Origin: Roseimaritima multifibrata
GTDB taxonomy: Bacteria; Planctomycetota; Planctomycetia; Pirellulales; Pirellulaceae
Direction of reading: 5' to 3'
NCBI RefSeq assembly: GCF_007741495.1
Contig: NZ_CP036262.1
Location: 4,464,001-4,528,000, forward strand
DNA length: 64,000 nt
Position 1 is the first letter of the stretch, and each line of letters begins with the position of its first letter. Positions 47,647-56,797 of this stretch are shown piece by piece. Made by a program: the position numbers and the translations under genes. A model generated the notes under the pieces. It ran no database searches and was not told the DNA's origin. It saw nothing but the letters and a program-made list of their open reading frames with translations.

Positions 47647-48500
47647 TCACGGGAATTTCTTGTCGAACGTTTTATATTCGGTGAACATAGCCTTCAGCCG
47701 CTGAAGGACCTGTCTCTGTTCAGGTTTCTCCGCAAGGTTTGTCCACTCATTGGGATTCTTTCGATAGTCTTAGAGGTCCATCGACCCGTCATCATATTCG
47801 ATATAACGGGGAAAGCCAAACTGCACGGATTTGTGGTCGTCCTCCTTGAAGGTGAAAGCCGGGTATTCCCAAGGTTCGGAAGGATTATCCAACAACGGTT
47901 TGAGGCTACTACCGACCACATCGTCATTGGGAGGAAGTCCGCAACGATCCAACAACGTTGGATAGAAATCAGTCAGGCTCACCACCTGATCCCACGCTCC
48001 AGTCTTTACACTGCTATCCGCGGATTTCGGCACCTTGAGAATCAATGGGCCAACCCGGAGCGATTCCACAGGGTGTGCTTCTGAAAAGGTTTTTTATCGC
48101 CCAGGTGATACCTGTGATCCGACCAGAGAATCACGATTGTATTATCACGATACGGACTGGCATCCAGAGCATCCAACACCTCTCCAATCTAAGAATCGGC
48201 AAGCGTGATGCTGGCCCTATAGGCATGAATATTATTCCGCCACTGATTTTTTTGGATTGCCCATTCCGTTCTTGAACAGCCCTCGTTGAACACGCCCAAC
48301 GCTGCCTTCCAAAGATCGTCGAAGTCGTTGGGAATGTAAGACGACAGCCCCCGCTTCTCCTTGCCAGACTGGTGAAAATACTTCTGCGGAACATACCAGG
48401 GAGCATACGGCCGAAGAAGTCGGACCATCAGCATGAAGCGGACATCAGTCGGGCCGATACCAACCGGACCCAGATGTCGTTTGGGTTTTTCTTGCCTTGA
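47647..48500 (-). pseudogene. Sulfatase, C-terminal part with frameshifts and stops
   Basis: Pieces of one sulfatase of the iduronate-2-sulfatase kind lie in shifting frames: YAPWYVPQKYFHQSGKEK, IPNDFDDLWKAALGVF, KNQWRNNIHAYRASITLADS with a stop, [47 protein letters not shown] with a stop, and NLAEKPEQRQVLQRLKAMFT to the end. The N-terminal catalytic part with the formylglycine site is absent. At least two frameshifts and two stops make it non-functional. Confidence 0.88.
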
Positions 48501-48624
48501 TCAAGCATGTCAGCAAATCGATGACGCTTACATCTTGGGCGTTCGAATGAACGTTGCGTTCTGATTAGTGTTCAGATTAATCGAGCGATACATTTCCGTG
48601 TGGCGACGTTGAGCCATGCAGCGA

Positions 48625-49638
48625 CTACTTGTCGGATGTGTTTGTATCCAAAGCATTGTCGATCCATACTCGATTCCAATCCTTTTTCATGTCCGCCACA
48701 ATCCATCCCTTGGACTTCGCATCATCCAGCCCTTTCGAGAGTTGACCGATTTTGGATGTGCGGTCATACGCGTACTCGCGATCAGCATCCGTATGATGAA
48801 CGACGAGGGCAAAGCGTAAACCCTCGCCACTTGTTGTCCACTCAAGCATTTGATAGTCCCCATCGGAATTACCAAACGCCGCAATGGGGCGACGGCCTAT
48901 GTGATGGTTGATGGCGACGGGCTTCCCTTCTTTATCGTCGAAAAAGTTCAAGGCGGGCAGGCGAACGAGAGAAGGTTTTCCATCACGCAATTCGTATTTG
49001 GTCTTGATACTACTGCCGATGACTTGCTCGGGTGGTATGCCATACACGCGCTGAGTCCATGGACGCATGAATTCGATTCCGCCGCCGGAAACAATAAAGA
49101 CCTTGAATTCTTTTGCTTTTAGATAATCGATCAATTCAAGCATCGGTTGATAGACCATCTCCGTATACAGTTTATCTGTTTGGGGATGCCTAGCAGTAGC
49201 GATCCAGTCGACAACAATTTTTTCAAACTCCGCCGTTGTCATGCCAGCATGGGTCGCCATGACAAGTTCGGCGATTGCCTTCTCGCCACCAGCAGCAGCA
49301 GCTTTAAGATCTCCCTTCAATACTGAGGCAAAGGGCTCTTGATTTCGCCACTCTGGATGCTGCGGAGCAATTTCCCTCAAGCGATCAAGCGTAAACAACA
49401 ATTGAACATAGACCGGTTGCTCGGCCCAGAGTGTGCCGTCGTTGTCGAAAGTGGCGATCCGGTCAACGGGGGCTACATAGTCGGGCGAGTCCTTCGCGGT
49501 CACTTTTTCAACGAACGCGATGACTGATTGCTTGGCCGCGGTGTCGTTCCACGACGGCAAGGGGTCGGCGGCACGCGTGCGGGCTGCCAAGCTGGCTATT
49601 ACGAAAACAATCAACAGCGAAAAGGGGTGGTTCTTCAC
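48625..49638 (-). CDS. Secreted HAD-family hydrolase, paralogue of 28580
   Basis: 337 aa. Signal peptide FSLLIVFVIASLAARTRAAD. HAD motif I is RIATFDNDGTLWAEQPVYVQ, with motif II after EFKVFIVSGGGIEFMRPWTQ. Downstream it has INHHIGRRPIAAFGNSDGDY, with the late-motif Asp residues (GNSDGD). That last motif is clearer here than in the paralogue at 28580, where the equivalent reads GGNVRSGGD. It is expected to be a periplasmic phosphatase. It lies between a broken sulfatase and an intact one on the same strand, so a role in organic sulfate or phosphate ester use is plausible but unproven. Confidence 0.9.
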   Translation of the reverse strand: MKNHPFSLLIVFVIASLAARTRAADPLPSWNDTAAKQSVIAFVEKVTAKDSPDYVAPVDRIATFDNDGTLWAEQPVYVQLLFTLDRLREIAPQHPEWRNQEPFASVLKGDLKAAAAGGEKAIAELVMATHAGMTTAEFEKIVVDWIATARHPQTDKLYTEMVYQPMLELIDYLKAKEFKVFIVSGGGIEFMRPWTQRVYGIPPEQVIGSSIKTKYELRDGKPSLVRLPALNFFDDKEGKPVAINHHIGRRPIAAFGNSDGDYQMLEWTTSGEGLRFALVVHHTDADREYAYDRTSKIGQLSKGLDDAKSKGWIVADMKKDWNRVWIDNALDTNTSDK

Positions 49639-49727
49639 AGTTTTTCTTCTACTTTTTCGATATTCAGCCTAGAACTAGAAAATGGCGGGCGCCCCTCAGG
49701 AGGCGCCCGCCAGATGATTCAATCCGA

Positions 49728-51338
49728 TCACTTGCCGCCCGGATTCATGTCCTTGATCTGCTCTTCAAGCGTTGAGAGACTCCAGTCGCCAGGCGTCTGA
49801 CTAGGCGGATAATCTTTCATGGTCATGAGGAACTTGGACGCGACGACCTGCATCGGCGCCAGCAGGTAAACCTTGTCCATATACCAGTCCTCGTAGGTGT
49901 TCGAACCGGCCTGAGCCTTCTCGAAGGGGTCGCGACGCAGATTGTATAAATGCGGCGTCCGCAACTTGATAAAGGGTTCCCGCCAGATCTGCAGGCGATC
50001 GGCCCGGTTCTCTAGGTACGTAGCTTTCCAGTCCTTGACGCGGATGGCGCACACTTCACCGCCGTCGGTCGTATAGATGAACTCTTGGCGGGGGGATGCC
50101 TCGATATCTTCGTCGATGGTCTCAAAAGTTCCAGCCTTCTTGAGGTAGTCGAGCATGTTGTAGCCGTCGATGTAATTCTTGTACTCTCGACCGATCAACT
50201 CAACTCCCTCGCGCAGCTGCTCCTTGATGTCCGGATTGCCCGCTGCGGCGGCGAAAGTGGGAAGCCAGTCCTCGTGCGAGACGATGCCATTGACGGTCGC
50301 GCCGGCGGGCCATTTGCCGGGCCAGCGGACGTAACAGGGAACGCGGAAGGCACCTTCCCAGTTGGAGTTTTTCTCACCGTGGAAGGGAGTCGTCCCCGCA
50401 TCCGGCCAAGTGTTGTAGTGGACCCCGTTATCGGTGGAGTACTGGACGATCGTGTCGTCCGCGATGCCAAGCTCATCGATCAGATCGAGCAATTCTCCGA
50501 CATGGATGTCGTGTTCGACCATGCCGTCGTGGTACTCATCTCCCGTTTTGCCTGCGAGGCCGGTGTGCTCTTCCTTGACGTGGGTGCGGAAGTGCATCCG
50601 GGTTCCATTCCACCAGCACATCCAAGGCTTGCCAGCTTCGTGTTGGCGCTGGATGAAATCTTTGGCGGCGGCGAGAGTTTCCTCGTCGACGGTTTCCATC
50701 CGCTTCTTGGTCAGCGGCCCGGTATCCTCAATCTTGCCGTCAGCGGTGGCCTTGATCACACCGCGGGGACCGAACTTCTTGCGGAAAGTCGAGCCGTCGG
50801 CAAGCTCCATATCGGCTGGATAGTCGCGGTCCTCCGGCTCCTCTTCTGCATTCAGGTGGTAGAGATTGCCCATGAACTCGTCGAAGCCATGGTTGGTCGG
50901 CAGATGCTCGTCTCTGTCGCCTTGGTGGTTCTTGCCGAACTGGCCGGTGGCGTAGCCTTGGCCCTTGAGGACGGCGGCGAAAGTGACGTCCGTCTCCTGC
51001 CAACCTTGCGGAGCTGCAGGCAGGCCGACCTTGGTCATGCCGGTACGGACCGGCACGCTGCCATTGAGGAAGGCCGCGCGACCCGCCGTGCAGGATTGCT
51101 GACCGTAGTAGTCGGTGAAACTAATACCTTCCTTGGCGATGCGGTCGATGTTGGGAGTCTTGTAGCCCATCATGCCACGGTTCATGTGGCTGATGTTCCA
51201 GACTCCGATGTCATCTCCCCAAATAACGAGGATGTTGGGCTTCTTGGAGTCGGTTGACTGGCCATGAGCCATGGTAGAACAGGCGATGCCTACGCTACAT
51301 GCAAGGAAGAACGATAGTAGAGGACGAATTCGAATCAT
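49728..51338 (-). CDS. Secreted arylsulfatase (formylglycine type)
   Basis: 536 aa with signal peptide (PLLSFFLACSVGIACSTMAH). The metal site begins KPNILVIWGDDIGVWNISHM. The formylglycine motif is QQSCTAGRAAFLNG, where Cys is converted by the sulfatase-maturing enzyme. Further marks are TGQFGKNHQGDRDEHLPTNH, YSTDNGVHYNTWPDAG and the C-terminal VCAIRVKDWKATYLENRADR. It should release sulfate from an extracellular ester. No maturase gene is present in the window. It sits 89 bp upstream of the HAD-hydrolase gene on the same strand, so the two may be co-transcribed. Confidence 0.94.
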   Translation of the reverse strand: MIRIRPLLSFFLACSVGIACSTMAHGQSTDSKKPNILVIWGDDIGVWNISHMNRGMMGYKTPNIDRIAKEGISFTDYYGQQSCTAGRAAFLNGSVPVRTGMTKVGLPAAPQGWQETDVTFAAVLKGQGYATGQFGKNHQGDRDEHLPTNHGFDEFMGNLYHLNAEEEPEDRDYPADMELADGSTFRKKFGPRGVIKATADGKIEDTGPLTKKRMETVDEETLAAAKDFIQRQHEAGKPWMCWWNGTRMHFRTHVKEEHTGLAGKTGDEYHDGMVEHDIHVGELLDLIDELGIADDTIVQYSTDNGVHYNTWPDAGTTPFHGEKNSNWEGAFRVPCYVRWPGKWPAGATVNGIVSHEDWLPTFAAAAGNPDIKEQLREGVELIGREYKNYIDGYNMLDYLKKAGTFETIDEDIEASPRQEFIYTTDGGEVCAIRVKDWKATYLENRADRLQIWREPFIKLRTPHLYNLRRDPFEKAQAGSNTYEDWYMDKVYLLAPMQVVASKFLMTMKDYPPSQTPGDWSLSTLEEQIKDMNPGGK

Positions 51339-51383
51339 CTAAATTCTCCGGGTGAAAAGGCAAAATTTGTAAGTGAAGAAGGT

Positions 51384-51782
51384 CTATTCGCCGAGCCTGC
51401 AATTTTCACGAGGAGCCTGCAAGGCTTGCTTGACAGCATCAAGCAGATCTCGTCCAAGGAATGGTTTTTGATGATAACTGCTCGCACCCAGCCTTCCGGC
51501 CCTGTCGCGAAATGCGGAGTTATCAAATGACGTAATAAAAATGGTCGGCGGCGAATCTCCATCGGGCAAGGAGTATTCAAACAGGTCAAGTCCCGACATG
51601 CCCGGCAATTGAATGTCGAGAATCAAGCAGTCTGCAGTTAACAAAACGCCCGCTTCAATAGAGGCTTCTGCCGAACCGAACACGATTGGCCTGAAACCAC
51701 CTACTCGCAGCATTCGTTCAATGGCTCGACGCATACTGGGATCGTCTTCAACAACGACGATTTCGAGTAGGTCGCTCGGCAT
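51384..51782 (-). CDS. Stand-alone response-regulator receiver
   Basis: 132 aa, one receiver domain: MPSDLLEIVVVEDDPSMRRA with the acidic pair, the phosphoacceptor Asp in DCLILDIQLPGMSGLDLFEY, and the Thr-Lys end in TIFITSFDNS and SSYHQKPFLGRDLL. There is no output domain, so it would act by protein contact or as a phosphate sink. The start at 51782 was chosen because longer versions add an unrelated leader. It is 140 bp downstream of the FixJ-like regulator and upstream of the sulfatase, on the same strand. Confidence 0.87.
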   Translation of the reverse strand: MPSDLLEIVVVEDDPSMRRAIERMLRVGGFRPIVFGSAEASIEAGVLLTADCLILDIQLPGMSGLDLFEYSLPDGDSPPTIFITSFDNSAFRDRAGRLGASSYHQKPFLGRDLLDAVKQALQAPRENCRLGE

Positions 51783-51921
51783 TAAAATGCTCCAGCTTGT
51801 GTCAAGGCTATTACCCGAACAGTCTGAGCGAGTTGATGACGATTGCAATTGTCCCTAGGGGCAATTTCAACTGCCCTTTGGTGCAAGTGGCCAAACGTTC
51901 ACATGCATCCGCCGTCCCGAA

Positions 51922-52548
51922 TCAGTTTTTTGGGATCGGCAGATTGAGCTGGACGGCCGACGCGATAAGACCGGCTAGCGAAGTGACTTGAAGCTTTTCC
52001 ATCAGATTGGCTCGGTGCGATTTGACGGTGCGTTCTGAGATACCGAGTTCTGAGGCGATATTTTTGTTGAGCTTTCCATCGACTACGAGTAGAAAAACGG
52101 AGACTTCCCTTTCTGTTAACTTCTGGAACCGAGCACGCCGGAGCTTCAGGCTTTCATAGTTTACCCGGTTCAATGCGTCACTTGAGATTGCATTGCGAAC
52201 GGCAGACAACAGCGAATCCCGCTTGACCGGCTTCGTCAGAAAATCGATCGCTCCCGCCTTGATTGCTCGCACGCTCATTTGAATGTCACCGTGTCCGGTA
52301 AGAAAGATAATGGGAAGCGCATTATCGAAGTCGTTAAGCCCCTTTTGAAGTTCGAGTCCGTTGAGACCGGGCATGCGAATATCCAGTACAACGCAACCAT
52401 GTGTGTGACTTGCCCGCGAGAGTAAGAACTCGGCCGCAGAAGCATGCTCGCAGACTTCGTAACCGGCCGCGCGCAGCAAACGGACTATCGATTTACGGAA
52501 AGAATCGTCATCATCAACAACATGGACTGTCGGGTTCGGTAACGTCAT
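51922..52548 (-). CDS. FixJ-like response regulator with LuxR output domain
   Basis: 208 aa. The receiver has VHVVDDDDSFRKSIVRLLRA, the phosphoacceptor in GCVVLDIRMPGLNGLELQKG, FLTGHGDIQMSVRAIKAGAI and FLTKPVKRD. The output helix-turn-helix is RFQKLTEREVSVFLLVVDGK, NKNIASELGISERTVKSHRA. The start at 52548 overlaps the sensor-kinase stop in an ATGA, so the pair is translationally coupled. It should activate genes when phosphorylated by that kinase; its targets may include the receiver and sulfatase genes just downstream. Confidence 0.92.
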   Translation of the reverse strand: MTLPNPTVHVVDDDDSFRKSIVRLLRAAGYEVCEHASAAEFLLSRASHTHGCVVLDIRMPGLNGLELQKGLNDFDNALPIIFLTGHGDIQMSVRAIKAGAIDFLTKPVKRDSLLSAVRNAISSDALNRVNYESLKLRRARFQKLTEREVSVFLLVVDGKLNKNIASELGISERTVKSHRANLMEKLQVTSLAGLIASAVQLNLPIPKN

Positions 52549-54491
52549 CCGGTTTGCTCCTGAGAGACACATGCGAACGGACTCGTTTCGTTTAATGACT
52601 TTTGCGCGAGCGGAACAGTGAACCGTACACCCAATCCGATGTGGCAGTTATCGTCAACCCAGATGCGACCTTCGTGAGCTTCCACTAGCGTTCGAGCAAT
52701 TGAAAGCCCTAACCCCATGCCCTCCTTCTTGGTTGTGAAGAAAGGATCGAACAAGCGAGAACGCCTTTCCGTTGGAATCCCAGGCCCAGAATCTTGGACC
52801 AAGAATTCCAAATTGTCGCCCTGAAGTTGAGTCTGCACAAACAGCTTCTTCGGCTGGTTCAATTCTGACATTGCTTCCATACCATTCAATAATAGATTGA
52901 GTAGCACCTGCTGTAAGTGCACTTTGTCCGCGATGACTAGCGGCCCGCCAGGAGCGAGTTCCGTGTGGACGGCAACGTCACGCCGCTTCGCCTCACGGTG
53001 GATAAGTCGTATCACGTTTTCGATCAATTCATTCGGTTCAATAGCTTGCAATTCCAGCTCGCGATTTCGCATCAAGGCTCGCAGTCGCTCAATGACCTCG
53101 CAGGCGCGTAAATCGTCCTGGCGAATGTCTACCAAAATTTGCCGCAGTTCATCCATCGATTCAGGCGAAGAATCGATCAGCATCTCTGCGGCGTCCGCAT
53201 TGCTTAAAATAGCACCAAGAGGCTGATGAATCTCGTGCGCAATCGACGCCGTCAGTTCGCCGACGGTAGCAAGTCGTGATGCGTGCGTCAGCTCTCTTCG
53301 CGTCTCATCGGCTTCCAATTCTGCCAGGATGCGATTTCTTCTTTCGAATAACAGACCGATCAGCAGCGCGGCTTGAAGTGCCAAGACGAAAGTTGCTGTT
53401 AGCACCGAGCTGCGGTGTTCTTTCCATAGCGAACTTTGGCGGAACCGCATATCGCTTCGCGCTGGGAGGCGATCTTCACTTAATCCCCAGCGGGCCAATT
53501 GGCGACAATCGACGATTGACAAATCCTTGCCTGGAAAATAGGGCGCGATGTTTTCAGGCTTTTCGCCCGCCAAAATTCGCAGAGCTAAATCTCCCGTCTC
53601 CCGACCGACTTCCTCGAACGTATCCATGCATCCGCCAACAATCCCCGTTCCCATATAAGTGTCGTAGGTTCCATAGACAGGGACAGCGGACGCGTTCGCC
53701 ACTAATTTCGCCGCATCGGCGGAAAGGAAGTATTCTCCCTCCCCGTCGGTGAAGAACGTTAAAAAGATCACCACCGCATCAGACGGGAGGTCACGCAAAC
53801 GCTCCAAAAGCGTTTGCATTGGCAAGCCTGAGAGATAAGTAAATTCAAGCCGAGATTCGTGATTGCGAAATCGTTCTCTCGCTAAATCGTCCCACGCGCG
53901 ATCAAAATCCGAAGCTCCGGAGACAACAACGACTCGTCGCGTTTGAGGTTGCAATTTCATCGCCAACTCTAACGTCGGCAATGGATCAAGCTTCATCAAG
54001 ATCCCAGTTGCACGATTCAGCTCACCCCAGCTGGCACTTTCCTCGCGAACACCCGTAAAGACGACCGGAACATCGGGAAATAGGGCGTGTCGCCGGTCGG
54101 CCAGAAGATTGAGAGCTTGAGGTCCCGCCGAGATAACAAGGTCGAAGTCTCGACCTTTGTATTTTTCCCGGAGCATGTCCGCCGTCCGCGAAAGATGACT
54201 ATCTCCAGGAAACCGTACAAGATCGAGAAACTCGCTATAAAATTCGATGCGATCGGGATAGCCTTGACGCATTTGGTCGACCATAGCGTTGCCGAGCGAG
54301 ATGTTTGCTGGCAAGAAACTCTCGTTCGAATACAGGATCAAGACACTTTTGGTCTCGGCGGCATCTACGGTGATAGGCGAACTTAGGACAATAGCAACAA
54401 CGATGCCCCACGAACTGCCCCCCCATCTAAACTTGCTCCAGGCGTGAAGTAGGAAACCACGATATTTGCTCAATTCCTTTGGATGTATCAT
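52545..54491 (-). CDS. Sensor histidine kinase with periplasmic ABC-substrate-binding-like sensor
   Basis: 648 aa. A signal-anchor region is followed by a periplasmic sensor that resembles the ABC_sub_bind fold (VLILYSNESFLPANISLG, DLVISAGPQALNLLADRRHA, PVVFTGVREESASWGELNRA). Then comes a membrane helix near residue 370 (VLTATFVLALQAALLIGLLF). The HisKA box is THASRLATVGELTASIAHEI with HQPLG directly after. The ATPase domain has VHLQQVLLNLLLNGMEAM, VQDSGPGIP and FFTTKKEGMGLGLSIARTLV. The sensor probably binds a small organic ligand. The stop overlaps the FixJ-like gene by 4 bp. The start at 54491 is one of two nearby ATGs. Confidence 0.9.
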   Translation of the reverse strand: MIHPKELSKYRGFLLHAWSKFRWGGSSWGIVVAIVLSSPITVDAAETKSVLILYSNESFLPANISLGNAMVDQMRQGYPDRIEFYSEFLDLVRFPGDSHLSRTADMLREKYKGRDFDLVISAGPQALNLLADRRHALFPDVPVVFTGVREESASWGELNRATGILMKLDPLPTLELAMKLQPQTRRVVVVSGASDFDRAWDDLARERFRNHESRLEFTYLSGLPMQTLLERLRDLPSDAVVIFLTFFTDGEGEYFLSADAAKLVANASAVPVYGTYDTYMGTGIVGGCMDTFEEVGRETGDLALRILAGEKPENIAPYFPGKDLSIVDCRQLARWGLSEDRLPARSDMRFRQSSLWKEHRSSVLTATFVLALQAALLIGLLFERRNRILAELEADETRRELTHASRLATVGELTASIAHEIHQPLGAILSNADAAEMLIDSSPESMDELRQILVDIRQDDLRACEVIERLRALMRNRELELQAIEPNELIENVIRLIHREAKRRDVAVHTELAPGGPLVIADKVHLQQVLLNLLLNGMEAMSELNQPKKLFVQTQLQGDNLEFLVQDSGPGIPTERRSRLFDPFFTTKKEGMGLGLSIARTLVEAHEGRIWVDDNCHIGLGVRFTVPLAQKSLNETSPFACVSQEQTG

Positions 54492-55327
54492 TCGGTGCCT
54501 AGGGAGTCTCAATTTCAGGACAAGGATTCACACGTTCACGGAAGTCAAATTCGAGTTCCGTTTCTTGAGGAGTAAGGTTCCTAACTTCGCCTTAGTGTGC
54601 ATTTCGTTATTCACGCCTACCGTCGACTTGGAACTCTGGGGAGCACTCGTCGGTTTTCGCTGATTCAGCTGGATTAGTTGAGTTTAATCCCTCACCAGTC
54701 ACACTCGTCACAAAAAATCAGTTCCCAAGAACCCCAAAAGATCGGAGCAAAATTCGTCTGCACGGCGTGGTCTGGACCGTAAATCCGCTGGTTTTATCCA
54801 ATACCCCAGTATTATCGGGCCGCCAGGGGACGCCTGCTTACGCAGTTCAGAGAGCTAGCCCGCGTGGCGATGCGACGACGATCCGTTTCAGAATGCGGCT
54901 AGACATGTTGCGATTCATCGCCGCCCGCGATCGGTGGGGCGCCGCAGGGTGCGGCGTGATGGTTTGGGAGCTTGAAGAGTCGTTCGGACATCGGCTTATT
55001 CGCCCCATGATTTCATTGGGTTGGTGTTTGGTCGTGGCTTGGCGGTGTTGCCTCGCTTTGTTCCGAACCTATCGGGGCGCGTCGGTTTCATCAAGCTTGA
55101 TGTTGGTTTGTGTCCAGATACAAAAAACGCCGTATCAAATCGGAGCCTCCATCAACAGGACAACTGATGTTGCGAAGCAGTGTCGAATTTTCGACGCCCG
55201 GCGAAGAGGGTGGTAAATCCTACGAAAAGGTAAGGCATAATATTACGTTGGTCATGCCCATAAGCGAATCCGCTGACGGACCATAAATCCGATCCTACAC
55301 AGCATCACGGCAATCTCTCGCACTGAT
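54492..55327. other. Gap of ~830 bp without supported gene
   Basis: A plus-strand frame at 54767-55216 is open for 149 codons but has no family likeness or ribosome site, and its composition changes along its length. I do not call it. The promoter of the sensor-kinase operon should be near 54500-54600. Confidence 0.4.
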
Positions 55328-55389
55328 CGTAGTGGATCTTGTTAAAGATCCCTCATCTACTGATCGTAGTGGATCTTGTTAAAGATCCT
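55328..55389. repeat. Two REP copies downstream of RAYT 2
   Basis: GTAGTGGATC followed by TTGTTAAAGATC occurs at about 55329 and 55367, each preceded by CTGATC. The core GATCTTGTTAAAGATC is a near-perfect hairpin. The sequence is unrelated to the REP of RAYT 1. Confidence 0.92.
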
Positions 55390-55417
55390 CATTCCACAAC
55401 ATCCACCCTCAAAATCA

Positions 55418-55999
55418 TTAACAAGACCGACTAGCCATCTCAAACCGCATTAAACCTTTCTTCCTCAAATACGAAACCGTTCGATCAAATTCATCCCAAA
55501 AGCTCGCTTCAAATGGCCGAAGCTGCGGATACCCAGGGACCACGACGCCCGTAAACGGGTAAGTCGCATATCCATCGTCCGGAACCAACCCCGCTCGCTC
55601 TGGATTGCGAGCGATGTAATCACAAACTTCCCGAAACGAATCCTCGCTCCGTTCAGATTCCTTAAGAACATGATCATAAGCTTGATCCTGCAAACCAAAC
55701 TCAATTCGTTTCAATGACTCATTCACCGACTTGCGAAAATGCTTCATCGCCAGCAGTTGATCCGAGCCATCGAACAATCCCATCCAAAGCATATGAAAGT
55801 GGTCCGTCATCAAGCAAAACATCGGGCAAGCGATCCCATAGCGGAACATTGCATGTGCCAACAATTCACGAAAGCGATAGTAAAACGGAGGTGTCAACCA
55901 ACCAGTCTTTCGTTCGCGAATGGTCAGTGACCAATGGACCATCGCAAATCCACGATAATGCTCTGGCGACAGTCGCTTCAAATGATCCCGTTTCGACAT
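55418..55999 (-). CDS. REP-associated tyrosine transposase (RAYT), family 2
   Basis: 193 aa. The start at 55999 has GGGAGGCTGGAG upstream. It begins MSKRDHLKRLSPEHYRGFAM and HWSLTIRERKTGWLTPPFYY. The HUH motif is CLMTDHFHMLWMGL. The Tyr helix follows in KHFRKSVNESLKRIEFGLQD and QAYDHVL, with the closing CDYIARNPERAGLV. This is a different RAYT subgroup from the one at 30172. Copies of its presumed REP flank it on both sides. Confidence 0.9.
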   Translation of the reverse strand: MSKRDHLKRLSPEHYRGFAMVHWSLTIRERKTGWLTPPFYYRFRELLAHAMFRYGIACPMFCLMTDHFHMLWMGLFDGSDQLLAMKHFRKSVNESLKRIEFGLQDQAYDHVLKESERSEDSFREVCDYIARNPERAGLVPDDGYATYPFTGVVVPGYPQLRPFEASFWDEFDRTVSYLRKKGLMRFEMASRSC

Positions 56000-56061
56000 C
56001 TCCAGCCTCCCGAAATACCGACAATTCCCGTAGTTAAAGATCCCACCATCATACAATTCCC

Positions 56062-56137
56062 GTAGTGGATCTTGTTAAAGATCCCATCATCATACCGAAT
56101 CCCACAGCCACAAAGGATCTTTAACAAGATCCACTAC
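56062..56137. repeat. REP copies upstream of RAYT 2, one inverted
   Basis: A direct copy of GTAGTGGATC-TTGTTAAAGATCC at about 56062-56084 and an inverted copy (GGATCTTTAACAAGATCC, ACTAC) at 56115-56137. The two face each other. Confidence 0.92.
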
Positions 56138-56141
56138 CCTG

Positions 56142-56498
56142 ATAATCGGCTACGACAAGATGATGCAGAACGTCAGCGTGCATCATCACCCGCTGCTGTT
56201 CGTTTATCGCGTCCTGTTGACCGGCATCCATCTGATGCGCACCGGCGAAGTCGAAGCCAACCTTGTCAAGCTCAACGAAACCGCAAAGCTACCATTTCTC
56301 GAAGACTTGATTGTCCAAAAGCGAAACCGCCCCGAGAAGGGAACGTTCAACTCGGCTGACCTCGATTTTCACACGGCGCAGTACGAACAATTGACCGCTG
56401 AATTGGAAGCCGCATACGATGAGAGCAAGCTCCCCGACCTGCCATCAGCAAGACCGGCGCCGAACGACCTGCTCGTTCGTCTGCGCCTTGGCAAGTAA
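56142..56498 (+). pseudogene. C-terminal fragment, probably nucleotidyltransferase-family protein
   Basis: The frame reads GYDKMMQNVSVHHHPLLFVY, then VLLTGIHLMRTGEVEANLVK, LNETAKLPFLEDLIVQKRN, and ends SARPAPNDLLVRLRLGK. The order TGxHLMRTGEV to ARPxxNDLLVRLRL is what I remember of predicted nucleotidyltransferases of the pol-beta superfamily (COG3541 type), whose catalytic N-terminus is missing here. The homology begins right at the inverted REP copy, so the REP boundary marks the break. The family call is moderate; that it is a fragment is much surer. Confidence 0.55.
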
Positions 56499-56797
56499 AC
56501 GCGAATCTGTCGGTTCGCTCGCTGTGCCATTGAAGTTGGGTTGCTTAGTAGGCACCCCGACGCCGCTGGCGCCGAATGTCGCATGCACAGACCAATACGT
56601 TGTCAAGGGCGGTAAATTGGTTGCCTACCGCTGAGACAGTGAGTCGGAACTGTAAGGCGACAAGTTCATTTGGGGCGAAACAGAATAAAAATCTATCTCG
56701 ATGATGAACGAACGACGCCTGAAGGCTGGACGCGTGTGTATTGACCCGATGAGACTATCGAGCTACTGACGATCGGGACAGTCATCCACCAAAGGCA
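56499..56797. other. Short gap with possible gene tail
   Basis: A frame ending CTDQYVVKGGKLVAYR at about 56634 looks like the last residues of a protein, but nothing upstream connects to it. Otherwise no feature was seen. Confidence 0.3.

Noticed and set aside
50085-51257. 390-codon plus-strand frame opposite the sulfatase gene
   Set aside because: It is antisense to a clear sulfatase and is open because of the codon bias of the real gene.
54767-55216. 149-codon plus-strand frame
   Set aside because: No ribosome site, no family and uneven composition; it lies in a repeat-rich gap.
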